A stretch of 60,805 nt of DNA from Gymnopus androsaceus JB14 (Eukaryota > Basidiomycota > Agaricomycetes > Agaricales > Omphalotaceae): assembly GCA_009733575.1 (NCBI GenBank), contig ML769759.1, positions 1-60,805 on the forward strand. The letters run 5' to 3'. The notes under the pieces were generated by a model, which saw only the letters and a list, made by a program, of their open reading frames with translations, made no database searches and had not been told where the DNA came from. Of the stretch, positions 1-9,810 are shown in pieces (the first letter of the stretch is position 1; every line of letters begins with the position of its first letter). The translations under genes were made by a program, and so were the position numbers.

Positions 1-881
1 GTTTCCGCTTTCTTCCGAGCACTCGGTCAATCTCTATCGATGAACCTCCACTATACTTCTGGGTATCATCCGAAGCGGACGGACAAACCGAAAGAGTTAA
101 CCAAACATTGGAACAGTACATTCGGATCTATTGCTCCTACCAGCAAGATGACTGGTCGGACTTGCTTCCGATCACAGAATTCGCTTACAACAATGCTCCT
201 AATGCATCTACTGGTCTTTCGCCGTTTTTCACTAATAAGGGTTATCATCCGAGTATCACTATCCGACCCGAGATCGATATGCGCTCAGACCTTGCTCGCA
301 ACTTTGTCGTTAATCTCGATGAAGTTCATAAATTCCTTTGCGACGCAATCGCCGATGCACAAGTTCGTTATAAAGAACAAGCGGATCGCAAACGAATTCC
401 TGTGCCAGAATTTGCGATCGATTCCGAAGTTTTTGTTCTGGCTAAACATATCAAATCCACTCGTCCTACCGACAAATTTGCCGAAAAGTATCTTGGACCT
501 TTTCGAGTTATCTCTCGTCCGAGTTCATTGGCATACAAACTCAAACTTCCGAAATATCTCAGCCGCATTCACCCAGTTTTCCATGTATCTCAATTGGAGC
601 CAGTAATCCCAAATCCAATCCCTGGACGTGTTCAAGCAGCACCTCCCCCGATCGAAGTCGATGGCGAAGAAGTTTACGAAATTGCCGAAGTACTCGATTC
701 GAAAATCGATCGTTGTTACCGCCGCTGTCCACTTTGCTACTATGTATGCTGGTATGGGTATGAAGGCACTGATGATGAATTCGCATGGGTTGCCGCCAAT
801 GAACTTCAAGCCAATGAGATGGTCAAAGCGTTCCATCGCCAATACCCAGCGAAACCCAATCCTCAAACTCCGATTTCTTAA
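1..881 (+). pseudogene. Ty3/gypsy retrotransposon pol, 3' end (integrase core end, C-terminal domain, chromodomain), frameshifted
   Basis: This is the end of a retrotransposon polyprotein whose integrase inserts element cDNA into the host genome; the 5' part lies outside the window. The first ~70 bases read in frame 1 and end in GYHP. From there frame 3 carries EADGQTERVNQTLEQY, the motif holding the third catalytic acidic residue (E of GQTER) of the DDE integrase core. A single missing base near 70-73 therefore breaks the frame at the active-site motif. Downstream are the integrase C-terminal region (KYLGPFRVI, LKLPKYLSRIHPVFHVSQLE) and a chromodomain-like tail (VYEIAEVLDSKIDR, then CWYGYEGTDDEFAWV), which places it near the chromoviruses. 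The stop is at 879-881. The element continues to the polypurine tract and LTR near 2.6-3.1 kb. Identity is certain at superfamily level; this copy is inactive unless the frameshift is a sequencing error. Confidence 0.95.
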
Positions 882-1112
882 TCATATGTTTCCGTTTCAA
901 TGGAATAAGTATTCGCTATGATAGTAAATTGAGCAAATACTTATTTCGATTAAATTCTTTCCGCTGACAAACTCTAGTTCGCCGTATTTAAACTCATATC
1001 ACTTATTCAACAAATTTCACCAAGAAAAAACTATTATCGATTATATACCAAAGATCGTTTTATATGTACAAGGCGGGCGAAGAAGCAAGCGCCGCCGATT
1101 CAGCCGCCAAAT

Positions 1113-2377
1113 TCACTGTCCCTTTTTCTTTCCTTCCCTAATCCTCTTCTTCTTCTTATCCTCGTCCTCTTCCTGGTCCATTGGAGTCTCATCGCTCGCA
1201 TCCCCTCGAGAAATGAGGATCTTCAACATTTCCTCCAGTGCGTCGATGCGGTCATGCAATTGACGGAACTCCGCGCCACTGTCTTCCACTGTGTCCTGTC
1301 GTCCTCAACGTCGACCGCCGCCTATAGGTGCCCAACTGCAATGTTTCTTCAACAACCTGCAGGCGTTGCAGGTGCTCGAATTGCTCCGAGGTTGGCATAC
1401 CACCTGCCGTTCGACACTGCGCTCGCACCACTCGTTGCCATCGACCGGATCACCCAATTCGAAGGACTTCACAAACGGATGCCTTTTCTTCTTGCTCGGC
1501 GAGGCATCATCATCATCGTCTTTGTCATCATCGTCATCATCGTCGCCGCCGCCGCCACCATTGCTTGGGTTGCCACCAGTCGTTTCCTACTCAGAGGAAT
1601 CAAAACGAAATGGAAGGTCGTCATAAAACAAATAAACTCACCCTTTTGCGTTTGCGGCGGACCTTCGAACTTCCAGCCTTCGAACTTCCGGCCTTCGAAC
1701 TTTCGGCCTTCTGACCTTCCACCACCGTATCTTCGTCGTCAGACTGGACGACCGCTTTGGACTTTGGCTGTAAAGGAAATCAGAAAAAATGGAAAAAGGA
1801 TAAAGGAATACTCACCTTCGGCTTCGCTTTCACATCGCCCTTTTTCGGCGAAGAAGGTGCGGGAGAAGTCTGTTGCGAAGGGTCGTGTGAGAACTTCCAC
1901 AATTGCTTAAGACGAGTCTCCTCACGAACCTTATCGTCCGCTGCCTTCTTAGCGGCAGCCGCTTCCTTTTCCTCTTGCGCCTGTTTCTTCTCCTCCTTCT
2001 CCCTTTTTTCCTTCGCCACCTGCTTTCAACGTGCGGCCTTGGCCGCCTCCTCGTCGGCCTTGCGCTCGCGCAGCTTCCTCAGCCTTACGTTGAGCTTCTT
2101 CGGCTTCACGGTGAGCCCGCTCCTCTTCCTCTCTCTTCTTCTCCTCTTCCCTCTTCCTCTTCCTAGCGGCCAACATCTGTTCGATTTCTTCATCGTCTAG
2201 ATCGTCGAGCGAACAAGCGGGTGGAGCTGCCGACAACTCTCTTGACTTTTCACTCTCTTCAGCCTCTGCGGCCTGTTTAGATCCAGACACTGTTTTTGAA
2301 TTGTCCGCTACCTTCGCGCTGCCAGCCTTACGTTTGGTTTTCATCTCGGTAGTGGTGGCAGTAGAGGAGTTGGTCAT
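1113..2377 (-). pseudogene. antisense accessory gene inside the Ty3/gypsy element, three exons, Lys/Glu-rich coiled coil with Cys cluster
   Basis: The gene lies between the pol stop and the polypurine tract, opposite to pol. Exons read 2377-1816, 1767-1642 and 1586-1113; both introns (48 and 55 bp) have GTGAGT donors and CAG/TAG acceptors and join in phase 0. The product starts MTNSSTATTTEMKTKRK, has an acidic LDDLDDEEIEQML stretch, a long Arg/Glu/Lys coiled coil, three SSKAG-type repeats, an Asp run, a cysteine cluster (CNACRLLKKHC) and a basic end. Exon 1 contains one frameshift (between about 2030 and 2110) and an in-frame TGA at 2026-2028; exon 3 has a TGA at 1305-1307. Both TGAs fit CGA-to-TGA mutation. 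I recall similar proteins in agaricomycete genomes but know no function; nuclear DNA binding is a guess from the Cys cluster and basic patches. Overlapping plus-strand ORFs are shadows. Confidence 0.7.
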
Positions 2378-2591
2378 GATGGGGGAAAATGAAAAAAAAT
2401 AGTTAAGTCAAATTTATCGTTCGACTTATAAAGAAGAGGGAAACAATGCAGGGTCAGAAATCTAGAATTTTCTAGCCGCTGATGGCCGGTCAGGTGACGG
2501 ACTTAGAAAGAGGAAATCAATTTTCTTTTCTTTCACTATTACCTAATTATTAACTGACGGATTTCCGACATCGATAGCATATCCGCTTAGG

Positions 2592-2607
2592 CCTTTGAGG
2601 GGGATAC
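2592..2607 (+). other. polypurine tract of the Ty3/gypsy element
   Basis: The tract TTTGAGGGGGATAC ends directly before the TGTTATATCC start of the LTR. This is the expected position of the primer for plus-strand DNA synthesis, and it fixes the element's orientation (plus) and the 5' edge of the 3' LTR. Confidence 0.8.
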
Positions 2608-3099
2608 TGTTATATCCATGCGACTTCCGATACTTACAACCGACATTACCGCAATCGGTCAGCGCTGCCGAGCGATCGCCGCTAGCAAGCATTGGATAAT
2701 TTTCGCAAGTTTCTATTCATTCTTATTGTTTATCCTTTCTATTACTTATTGTTCTTCTACTGAATTAACTGTCGATACTTATTATACTTCTACTGAATAC
2801 TTACTTACTTCGGCCCGTTAGCTCTTTGAGTATATAAGCTAGAGTATTCTGTTTAGTAGTCTTCAGTTTAAATATCAACTTGGATAACTAATTCTCCGGA
2901 GATTACCTTCGTCATCGTCTCTATCGTTTGTTGGCCTTCCGCCGACAACAATTATTCTCTTCATCGGACTATGCAACGTAGCGAGGGTGTTGTTAATAAC
3001 TTCACTATCAGTCCACCATCTCGAGCGGCAGTCGCTATCAATTGCCGACAATCCATCGGTGATACTTTTCCGCCGCTTGCTCGTAGTACGCTCCTAACA
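2608..3099 (+). mobile_element. 3' LTR of the Ty3/gypsy element (492 bp)
   Basis: The repeat opens with TGTTATATCC and closes with CTCCTAACA, giving the TGTTA...TAACA inverted ends of Ty3/gypsy LTRs. It directly follows the polypurine tract. A TATATAAG box near 2832 is the probable promoter core, followed by the transcript start and R region. The flanking pentamer after the LTR is GGATT; its partner before the 5' LTR is outside the window. A related, longer solo LTR lies at 7650-8390. Confidence 0.85.
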
Positions 3100-3180
3100 G
3101 GATTCCTCTGGAATGAAAGGTTGCGATTTTGGAAAGGAGTGGTCAATAATGAGTCAGAATTTTCCTGGATACTCTAGCAA

Positions 3181-3605
3181 CATCAGCAAAAACTGTTTTG
3201 GGCCCAGGAGGATCTAAGGTCACCTAGTCCTCTTAGGCAACCTGAGGCATCCTAGTTGACCCAGGAAAAAGGGTAAAACTTTGGACACCTCAGGTATCCT
3301 AGTCATCCTAGGTGTCCTGGGAGATCCTGGGATGTCCTGGGGCATCCTGGGGCATCCTGAGGCATCCTGGGATGGAAATTTTGTCCTAGGATGCCTCAGG
3401 ATGCCCCAGGATGCCCCAGGATGCCCCAGGATGCCCCAGGATACCCCAGGACATCCCAGGATCTCCCAGGACACCTAGGATGACTAGGATACCTGAGGTG
3501 TCCAAAGTTTTACCCTTTTTCCTGGGCCAACTAGGATGCCTCAGGTTGCCTAAGAGGACTAGGTGACCTTAGATCCTCCTAGGCCCAAAACATTTTTTTC
3601 TGATG
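3181..3605. mobile_element. palindromic MITE, CATCAG family, CCTGGGGCAT-type interior (425 bp)
   Basis: The ends are CATCAGCAAAAACTGTTTTG on the left and the imperfect complement ending TTTTCTGATG on the right. The two halves are inverted copies over almost the whole length, with the centre near 3393. The interior is built from short repeats of AGGATGCCCC / GGGGCATCCT, so the element could form one long hairpin. The flanking dinucleotide is AA on both sides. A second copy at 27851-29074 is split by another MITE. The ORFs across it are repeat artefacts. Confidence 0.85.
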
Positions 3606-5990
3606 AAGGTTGATCTCATCTAGGAGTTTAGCATGGACCACTGAAGCATCGCATTCAGATTTGAAGTGATTTGAAGGAATGAAGGAGGAGGATAAGACAA
3701 AATTTTTGATGCCAATATGGACACCCTTGGCGAGGCCTTTTGGAACCTTGGAGAACTTCTCAGGAGCATTGGTCTCCATGAGAAGTCTTGCCCATGCTTC
3801 CAGTTTGAAGTGTGTGATGGCCTTCACATCAGCAAGGGTGTTGTTGGGACTCATGGTCGGAAGAACCACAGATGCCACATCAGTGTTCATAGGTACAGGT
3901 GGAGGGATCCTTGCAGCCTTTGGGACTGTTGAAACCAATGCAGTAGCATTGCCCTTTCTTGTCAACAAACTTCTTGCCTTCCTTATGAAGCCAGTCACCC
4001 TTCTTGGAACGGTGATCCTTGTGGTGATGCAAGTTGGAGAGGCAGATCCAGCAGACTGTTTGACTCTGAGATGCAGAGCCTTGGTACTGGAGTCTGCCCC
4101 TGGAGGCCTGTTATCTTGAAAGGAGCATTTGGAGGAGTGGGACTGAGAGGAACCAGAGGAGCTGGGACATTGTTCCTCGGAGACTGCTGTGGCTAGCTTT
4201 CTGCATTCTGTGTTGAAGGTCATCTGGTACAGGTTCTCATGGAAAAGATCAATGCAATTGTTCTTTTCCTTGTTGTTGAACCAGTCCCTAAGGGCCTTCT
4301 CAATGTATTGCTTGTATGTCTCAAAGTTTTGGATGAAGTTGGGGCAAGTGGTGACTGACTGGAACAGGCCTTCAATCATTGCCACAATGTTCACTGCCTT
4401 GGGAGTGCCAATGTGACCAGACTTCCTGGGAATGAAATGATTGAATACAGCCCTAGGATAAGTGGCAGCAATTTCCATGAAGTTGGTAGCTGTAATCTTG
4501 GCCAGCGGGTAATCCACCAACCTCTTTGATTTCACCTTGACCTTGTCTGCCTCAAAGACCAGCGATTCTCCCTGGTCAGTGATGGAGATACTGTCTGCAA
4601 AATGGCTTGCAAAATAGGCCATGGGGATGTACTCCCCCCAGCCTTTCCATAGGCAGCAAATGACTGCAGAGTTCAGTGCTGTCTCAATCGTGTATGGGGT
4701 CGCAATGGATGGGACTACCATGAATTGGGGGTCTCTGAAATCACTCCCATTGTCCTCCTCAGTGTCTATAGCCATGCCTGGATGTGCCGCCTGCATATGT
4801 GTGAACTGTGAGGTAGTGGTGGTGCAAAGTTCTGCACCACCAGCTAGGCATTCATGCAGACTGGCATGCTGTAGCCTATCTGGTCATGCAGATGAGGCAT
4901 GGGAGGTGGAAAAGCAGAGTGCTGGAGGCTGGGATGAGAGGACACTGGGGACAGGTAGGCAGAGTAGTATAGGTGTGAAGGAGGGTACTGGAGCTGGTTC
5001 TGAGAAGTGTAGGAAGGCTCCTGGAACATGGGCACACTGTGCCAGCCTGGATCTGGAGATGGAGCTGTAACGGATTGCGGAATGGAATGCCTAGCTGACC
5101 CATTGGATTGGAAATTGGGGTTTCCAGTTGCCCAAGGATTCAAGGCAATAGTCCCGAGGTTTGTGACTGGAGTGTGCAGCATGGGGTATTGGTCCCAAGA
5201 TGTGTTTCTGCCAGACATTGACCACTGAGAGAGAGCAGAGCCAGGGAAGGGCAAGGCCAGAGGGCCAGCATGTCCACCCACTGGGCCCAAGAGATGAGAT
5301 CCTGCCCGACCAGAGACTATGGAGGCCACTGAACTGGGGGTGGAACTGCGATGGTCAGCTGTTTGGGAGACATGAGTGGTCTGGGAGGTGGAGGAAACCC
5401 TGGACTGTCCGGTTGCTGGAGCCATGATGGAGCCATCTACATGGAATGAGGTGAGAGGAGGAAGGCATGAGTGGAATACTCACAAGAGCCATGGAGTATG
5501 GAGGTCCTGGAAGATTCAGGCACTGGAAATGCATTGGATTGGCTTGGAGAGTGCAGAGGGAGACTGCCACCACAGATATGATCCCCAGGCTGAACAACTG
5601 GTACTGTGTGAGCAGAGAAGGTTGACAGACTAGAAATACTTACCAATGGAGAGAGTGTGCTTGTTGTCCAACCCGCTGCACTGTTGTGCAAAGACACAGC
5701 TGGGCTCAGGACTGAGGCCATTGGAGAATGGCTCAAGGATAGAGGTGGAACCCTAGACAAGGATGCCTTGGGAGGCCATCAGGGCAACATAATGGTCACT
5801 CCATTGGGCAGAGGCCCCAGAGGCACACAATGAGGCTCAGTGGCCCTGGCCTTGCCCTTACCTTTGTTGGCCAGCATGGCCACCAGTTCGGCAGCAGCAG
5901 CAGTGCATGTACCAGCAATTGGGACAAAGGGTTTGGACTGAGTGTCTGTGCCCAGAGAATGGAGCAGGTCTGTACATCAAGGATTACCAG
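3606..5990 (-). pseudogene. gag-like gene with C-terminal zinc knuckles, decayed
   Basis: Reading from high to low coordinates: an exon ending AAAAELVAMLANK at 5862 with a GTAAG donor; Ser/Pro-rich segments (5760-5437 and 5425-4844); then a capsid-like block at 4796-4100 with WGEYIPMAYFASHF, KRLVDYPLAKITATNF and YIEKALRDWFNNKEKNN. In another frame at about 4080-3880 lie CWICLSNLHHHKDH and CYCIGFNSPKGCKDPSTC, then CGICGSSDHESQQH. These Cys/His spacings resemble the C-terminal zinc knuckles of gag-like proteins in agaricomycete retroelements. The switch of frame shows at least one indel, and a TGA at 3880-3882 interrupts the knuckle; it fits CGA-to-TGA. A capsid/nucleocapsid role is inferred from the layout. 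No polymerase follows; the 3' side abuts the MITE at 3181-3605. Confidence 0.6.
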
Positions 5991-6083
5991 CAGGATGTCC
6001 CCTGGCAGCTGGCTGAATGACCCTGAAGTCAGTAGTAGTGGCTTCAGCAACCTCCTTGTCCATCTGCTCCTGCCTCATACAAG

Positions 6084-6682
6084 TAGTGATATGCCGGCTC
6101 GGCTTTGGCCTGTGAGCCCCGGCTTTGGCCCAGTGGGCCGGGGCTTGGGCTTTCCGAAACTGAAGCCGGGCCTTACCCCCAGGGCCCTGGCTTTGGCTTA
6201 AGCCGGGGCTTTTGAGGTGGCTGTGTACACACGCAGAACTCATCACTGAGCAGTCCTTTTGAAGGATTATAAGTACTATACACTAAATATAGCTTACTGG
6301 AAGTAAACAGAGTCTTTGCAATAAGCCAAAGAGTGCAACAAACCCAATGATCATGTCTCTGGTGCGTGAGAAAATACCAGGGTTAATATCCCAAAATGGA
6401 TATTTACTCTGAGATGACATCTAAAGCAGAAAATTGAGTTGAATAGGACAAACTTGCTGCTTCAAAGACTGGAAGTGGCATTTTTGAGGTCAAAAATTCC
6501 AGGAAACACCATCCTCATACAACTCTCAAAAGCCCTGGCCTGAGGCCCCGGCTTACGGCTTCACAAAACTCAGGCCGGGCCAAAAGCCCCTCAGGCCAAA
6601 GGTCACGGCCCGGCTTTTCACGGCTTGGCTTGGCTCGGCTTGGCCCGGCCTGGGGCTTTCAGGCCGAGCCGGCACATCACTA
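6084..6682. mobile_element. hAT-type MITE with 8-bp target-site duplication (599 bp)
   Basis: The left end is TAGTGATATGCCGGCTCGGC, and the right end is its complement with one change (TAGTGATGTGCC read inward). The 8-bp sequence CATACAAG flanks both sides (6076-6083 and 6683-6690). TAGTGATG ends plus an 8-bp duplication are diagnostic of the hAT superfamily. The terminal ~110 bp on each side are rich in GGCC/CCGG palindromes, unlike the surrounding DNA, and the centre is AT-rich. No transposase is encoded, so it is non-autonomous. It sits just upstream of the gag-like gene. Confidence 0.9.
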
Positions 6683-6690
6683 CATACAAG

Positions 6691-7141
6691 AATGTAACTG
6701 ATGAGCAGACATGATAGAGAAACAGTGAAATGGAAATATGAGTTTCAGATTGGAGAATGTGAGTTTATGAGTAAGCATGTGGATGGCAACTGTGGACTTT
6801 GAGGCAGGATTTCATGAGAAATACACTGAGCAATTATGAAAAAAGCTTGTAGAAGAAATATATAGGTATGAAAAATGATATTAGATAGTTTATTTGGTTG
6901 AAAAGGAATATGATATGGAGGTGATGATGGTTGAAGATGAAGGATGAAAAGCTGGTGCCATGTGACCTAATGCAATATAATGAAAATGCGGCTTTGTTGT
7001 TCCCATGGTCCTCCAAAGCCTGTACCTACCAACTTAGTTTACATATCAGTAGAGTATTTGGTTCAAATGAAGAAAAGGCTGAACTCAAAGCTCTCATAGC
7101 AACTAAAATCATGAATGATTTACTATATATCACAACTTGAA
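6691..7141. other. non-coding stretch
   Basis: AT-rich DNA between the hAT MITE and the next TIR element. I see no conserved coding region; the short ORFs on both strands lack any recognisable domain or splice support. Confidence 0.5.
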
Positions 7142-8995
7142 GGATAATTCTTTTAACAACCCTGTTGGAGGGTTGTTAGCAGGTAACAATCCTCAAGGCT
7201 CCAGGCATCACACCGGAGTCCCAACGGGTCACACTGAAGCCTCAAAATCATAAATTATTATTTCTATCTCGTGTACTTGCTATGTGGAAAAGTGTTGGTA
7301 ATTTTAATTTTCATGCTGTATTATTTCACAGAATATGTTTCTTTAGCTACCAAAAATTAGCTGAGAATAGTGAGAATGAACAATCTTCCTGCATACCACC
7401 TACTCCACCTCAATATCCTTGACACAGATACCTCAAAAAGACACCAATTTTGGGTGGAAAATGCGAAAATATGGGTATTTCATAAAAGTTTGTCCTATTT
7501 TTGAGCCATTGAGTAGGTTTACATCCTGCTTTATACTGTTTTTGCTAAGAGAGGATCCTAAAGTATTATTCCAGCATTTTTTACCCAAGGATAAGTGCTG
7601 CTGTTGGCAACTGGACCCCATGTAACTGAAATTACCAACACTTTCCCACTGTTATATCCATGCTATCATCACCGCACATTTCCGACACTTGCCGCTGATT
7701 TCCAATCACTTGTCATTGATTAATCAACCTTTCAATGTATCGACACATTGACTACTGTTTTATCCATGCAATCATTACCACTTGTTGCCAACATCCAACA
7801 CTCGCTGCCAATGCTTGACACTTGCCGCCGATTTCCGATCAATTGGCGTATTGATCTGATAGCTGCCCTTTACCTTCGGAAACATCCCTATCATGTTTGG
7901 ACACACTTTCCGATACTTATTGTTTTATTCCTCTTATATTCTTTTGTCTTTCTTACTGAATTACTTTATTGTTATACTTACTGAATACACTCCCGGATAT
8001 ATATTACTTATTGTTCTTTACATTTATCCGTTTATCCAAACTCACTAGTATTTAAGTAGTATACCATGTATCATAACTTTAGTTCAAAAATCAACTTAGC
8101 CTAGCTGATCTTCTCTATTCTTATTTCCGACATCTCCGCCGATCAATCGATCAACATTGCAATCAATTTGCGATCGACTTGCGGCTGTGCGTTCGCTCTG
8201 CTCTGCTCTTCTTCCACTCCTTTCCTCTGGGACACATTACAGTGTGTTAAGGGTGTTGCTAATAGCTTCGCCAAGTCCCGTTACTTCAAAGGTCCAACCC
8301 AGGTCATCAATCAATTGACATTGGTCGATTCCCATGATCAATTTGCGATCGATTTCCCGCTGCTTTGATCTGGGCTGCACGGGCTTAACACCCACATAGT
8401 GAGTAGCACAGATGTAAATCATCAATACATACAAAATGTCGTGATGCTCTGAATCCCCATCCCTGTCATTCTTTCCAACTCTGCCATGGTGACCGCAGCA
8501 GCTATGCCTTGCAATACGGGGACTGGATAATGGATGCATAATGATTGCAAGTTGGTCAGTGGGTGAGAAGAAATGAAGGAAGGTGTAAATGAAGGAATGT
8601 GATGTTTATTTAGCAGCGTATGAAGCAAAAATGAAATGAGATGCACAATGATCATGACCAATCTCCCAAGGAACAAACCCATGTTTCCTGCAGCTGCAGC
8701 CACTGCTGTTGAGACTGAATCTCCATCGTCTATTGATTTCCTGTGTTCGTGGGAGTCAGATTTATGCTAGAGTTGAACATTGAAGCTGGACATCCAAGTC
8801 ATGGTTGATTTTGTAGTGGTAGTGATTTGTTTGTCTATTCAAGTGGCATTGAGGGAGGAAAAAATGAGGTCAAAGAACAACAGAAGTGAGCTCTAAGCCC
8901 AACAAGTGCTTCTAGAGAAAGCTCAGCATGACAGCAATCACATGATCTTTTGGTGGGTTTTCAGGCACCAATGGGGTTGTCAAAAAGAATTATCC
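7142..8995. mobile_element. Mutator-like TIR element, GGATAATTC family, containing a solo LTR
   Basis: The left end GGATAATTCTTTTAACAACC is matched at the right by the inverted sequence ending AAAAAGAATTATCC. The first ~110 bp (GTTGGAGGGTTGTTAGCAGG, CACACCGGAGTCCC further in) closely match the inverted right end of the element at 18845-20037, so the ends define a family. A second inverted pair lies inside: about 7264-7310 matches the inverted sequence around 7610-7649, and the match resumes after the solo LTR at 8391. No transposase is seen. The family assignment rests on the 9-bp duplication of the 20162 copy. Confidence 0.6.
7650..8390 (+). mobile_element. solo LTR related to the Ty3/gypsy LTR at 2.6 kb (741 bp)
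   Basis: It starts TGTTATATCCATGC and ends GGGCTTAACA, and is flanked by a perfect 5-bp duplication CCCAC (7645-7649 and 8391-8395), as expected for LTR retrotransposon insertion followed by LTR-LTR recombination. It shares segments with the 2608-3099 LTR: the first bases, the ATCAACTT region after the TATA zone, and GGGTGTTG near the 3' end. The 5' ~105 bp appear twice: a second start, TGTTTTATCCATGC, lies at 7755. ORFs across it are artefacts. Confidence 0.85.
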
Positions 8996-9419
8996 CAAGT
9001 TGGATCAGGACAAGTGAAATATTGAGTATTAGTATGTCAGAAAAATGGTCTAAAAGCACTAAATCAAATAAGACTGAAAGTTATCCTGAAAGAAGGGTTT
9101 TCAGGTGAGATTTGGATAAGACAAAATGTTGAATGAATGAATATATATCAGCAAACATGAAAATTTGCTACTGCATCTTGGGCCTGATGCAGATGCATTG
9201 GCACATCAGAAGTTCATGGACTTGAAAAATCATTGAAATAGCAGAACAGATTCTCAAATTGCATGATAGGGATAGAGGACACAGTCCTGGTTTAGATAGA
9301 AGTTAACAGCTATAAAAAGTGCTCAATTTTTGCGATGCAAATTTTGATGTAGCCACTCACCAACAGCCAAAATATAAACAATTCCCAAGTGGTTTTGAGG
9401 GATGGATGTGCAGCGAGTT
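8996..9419. other. non-coding stretch
   Basis: AT-rich DNA with no ORF of note and no clear repeat. Confidence 0.4.
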
Positions 9420-9810
9420 CTGTACCATTTCAATTGAGTGTTCAGTCATGCATCATGAGCACCTCTGAACTGAACCAAAACCCACATTCATCATGCATCA
9501 TATGGGCCTCTGAACTTGCGCGGAATTTGTCATTTCATACATAAATAATCAAATTTTTCATTTCTTTTTGTTTGCAGCTGGCTTTTCTGCATGACACAGT
9601 CACATTGGATGTCAAAGGAAGTTTATTATCCATTTCCCAGCTCACAACAAACTTTTAGTGCCTGTTTCACTCTGAAAAAGTATCAACTCAATGGCGAACT
9701 GAACTCAAATTTTTTTGCATCATGCATCACTGGCAACAGTGAACTAATGAACTGTCAGTGTCAATGCATCATGCGTCATCCTGGATGAACACTCAATTGA
9801 AATGCTACAG
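9420..9810. repeat. fold-back MITE with CTGTA ends (391 bp)
   Basis: The left end CTGTACCATTTCAATTGAGT is repeated inverted at the right, with a change at base 6 and GTGTTCA continuing on both sides. CATCATG motifs recur further inward. Flanking dinucleotides are TT and TA, so a TA duplication is possible but decayed. Confidence 0.65.

Noticed and set aside
1254..2200. Plus ORFs across the antisense gene (e.g. 1254-1910)
   Set aside because: The minus-strand reading has spliced exons in phase and family-like motifs; the plus frames are low-complexity shadows.
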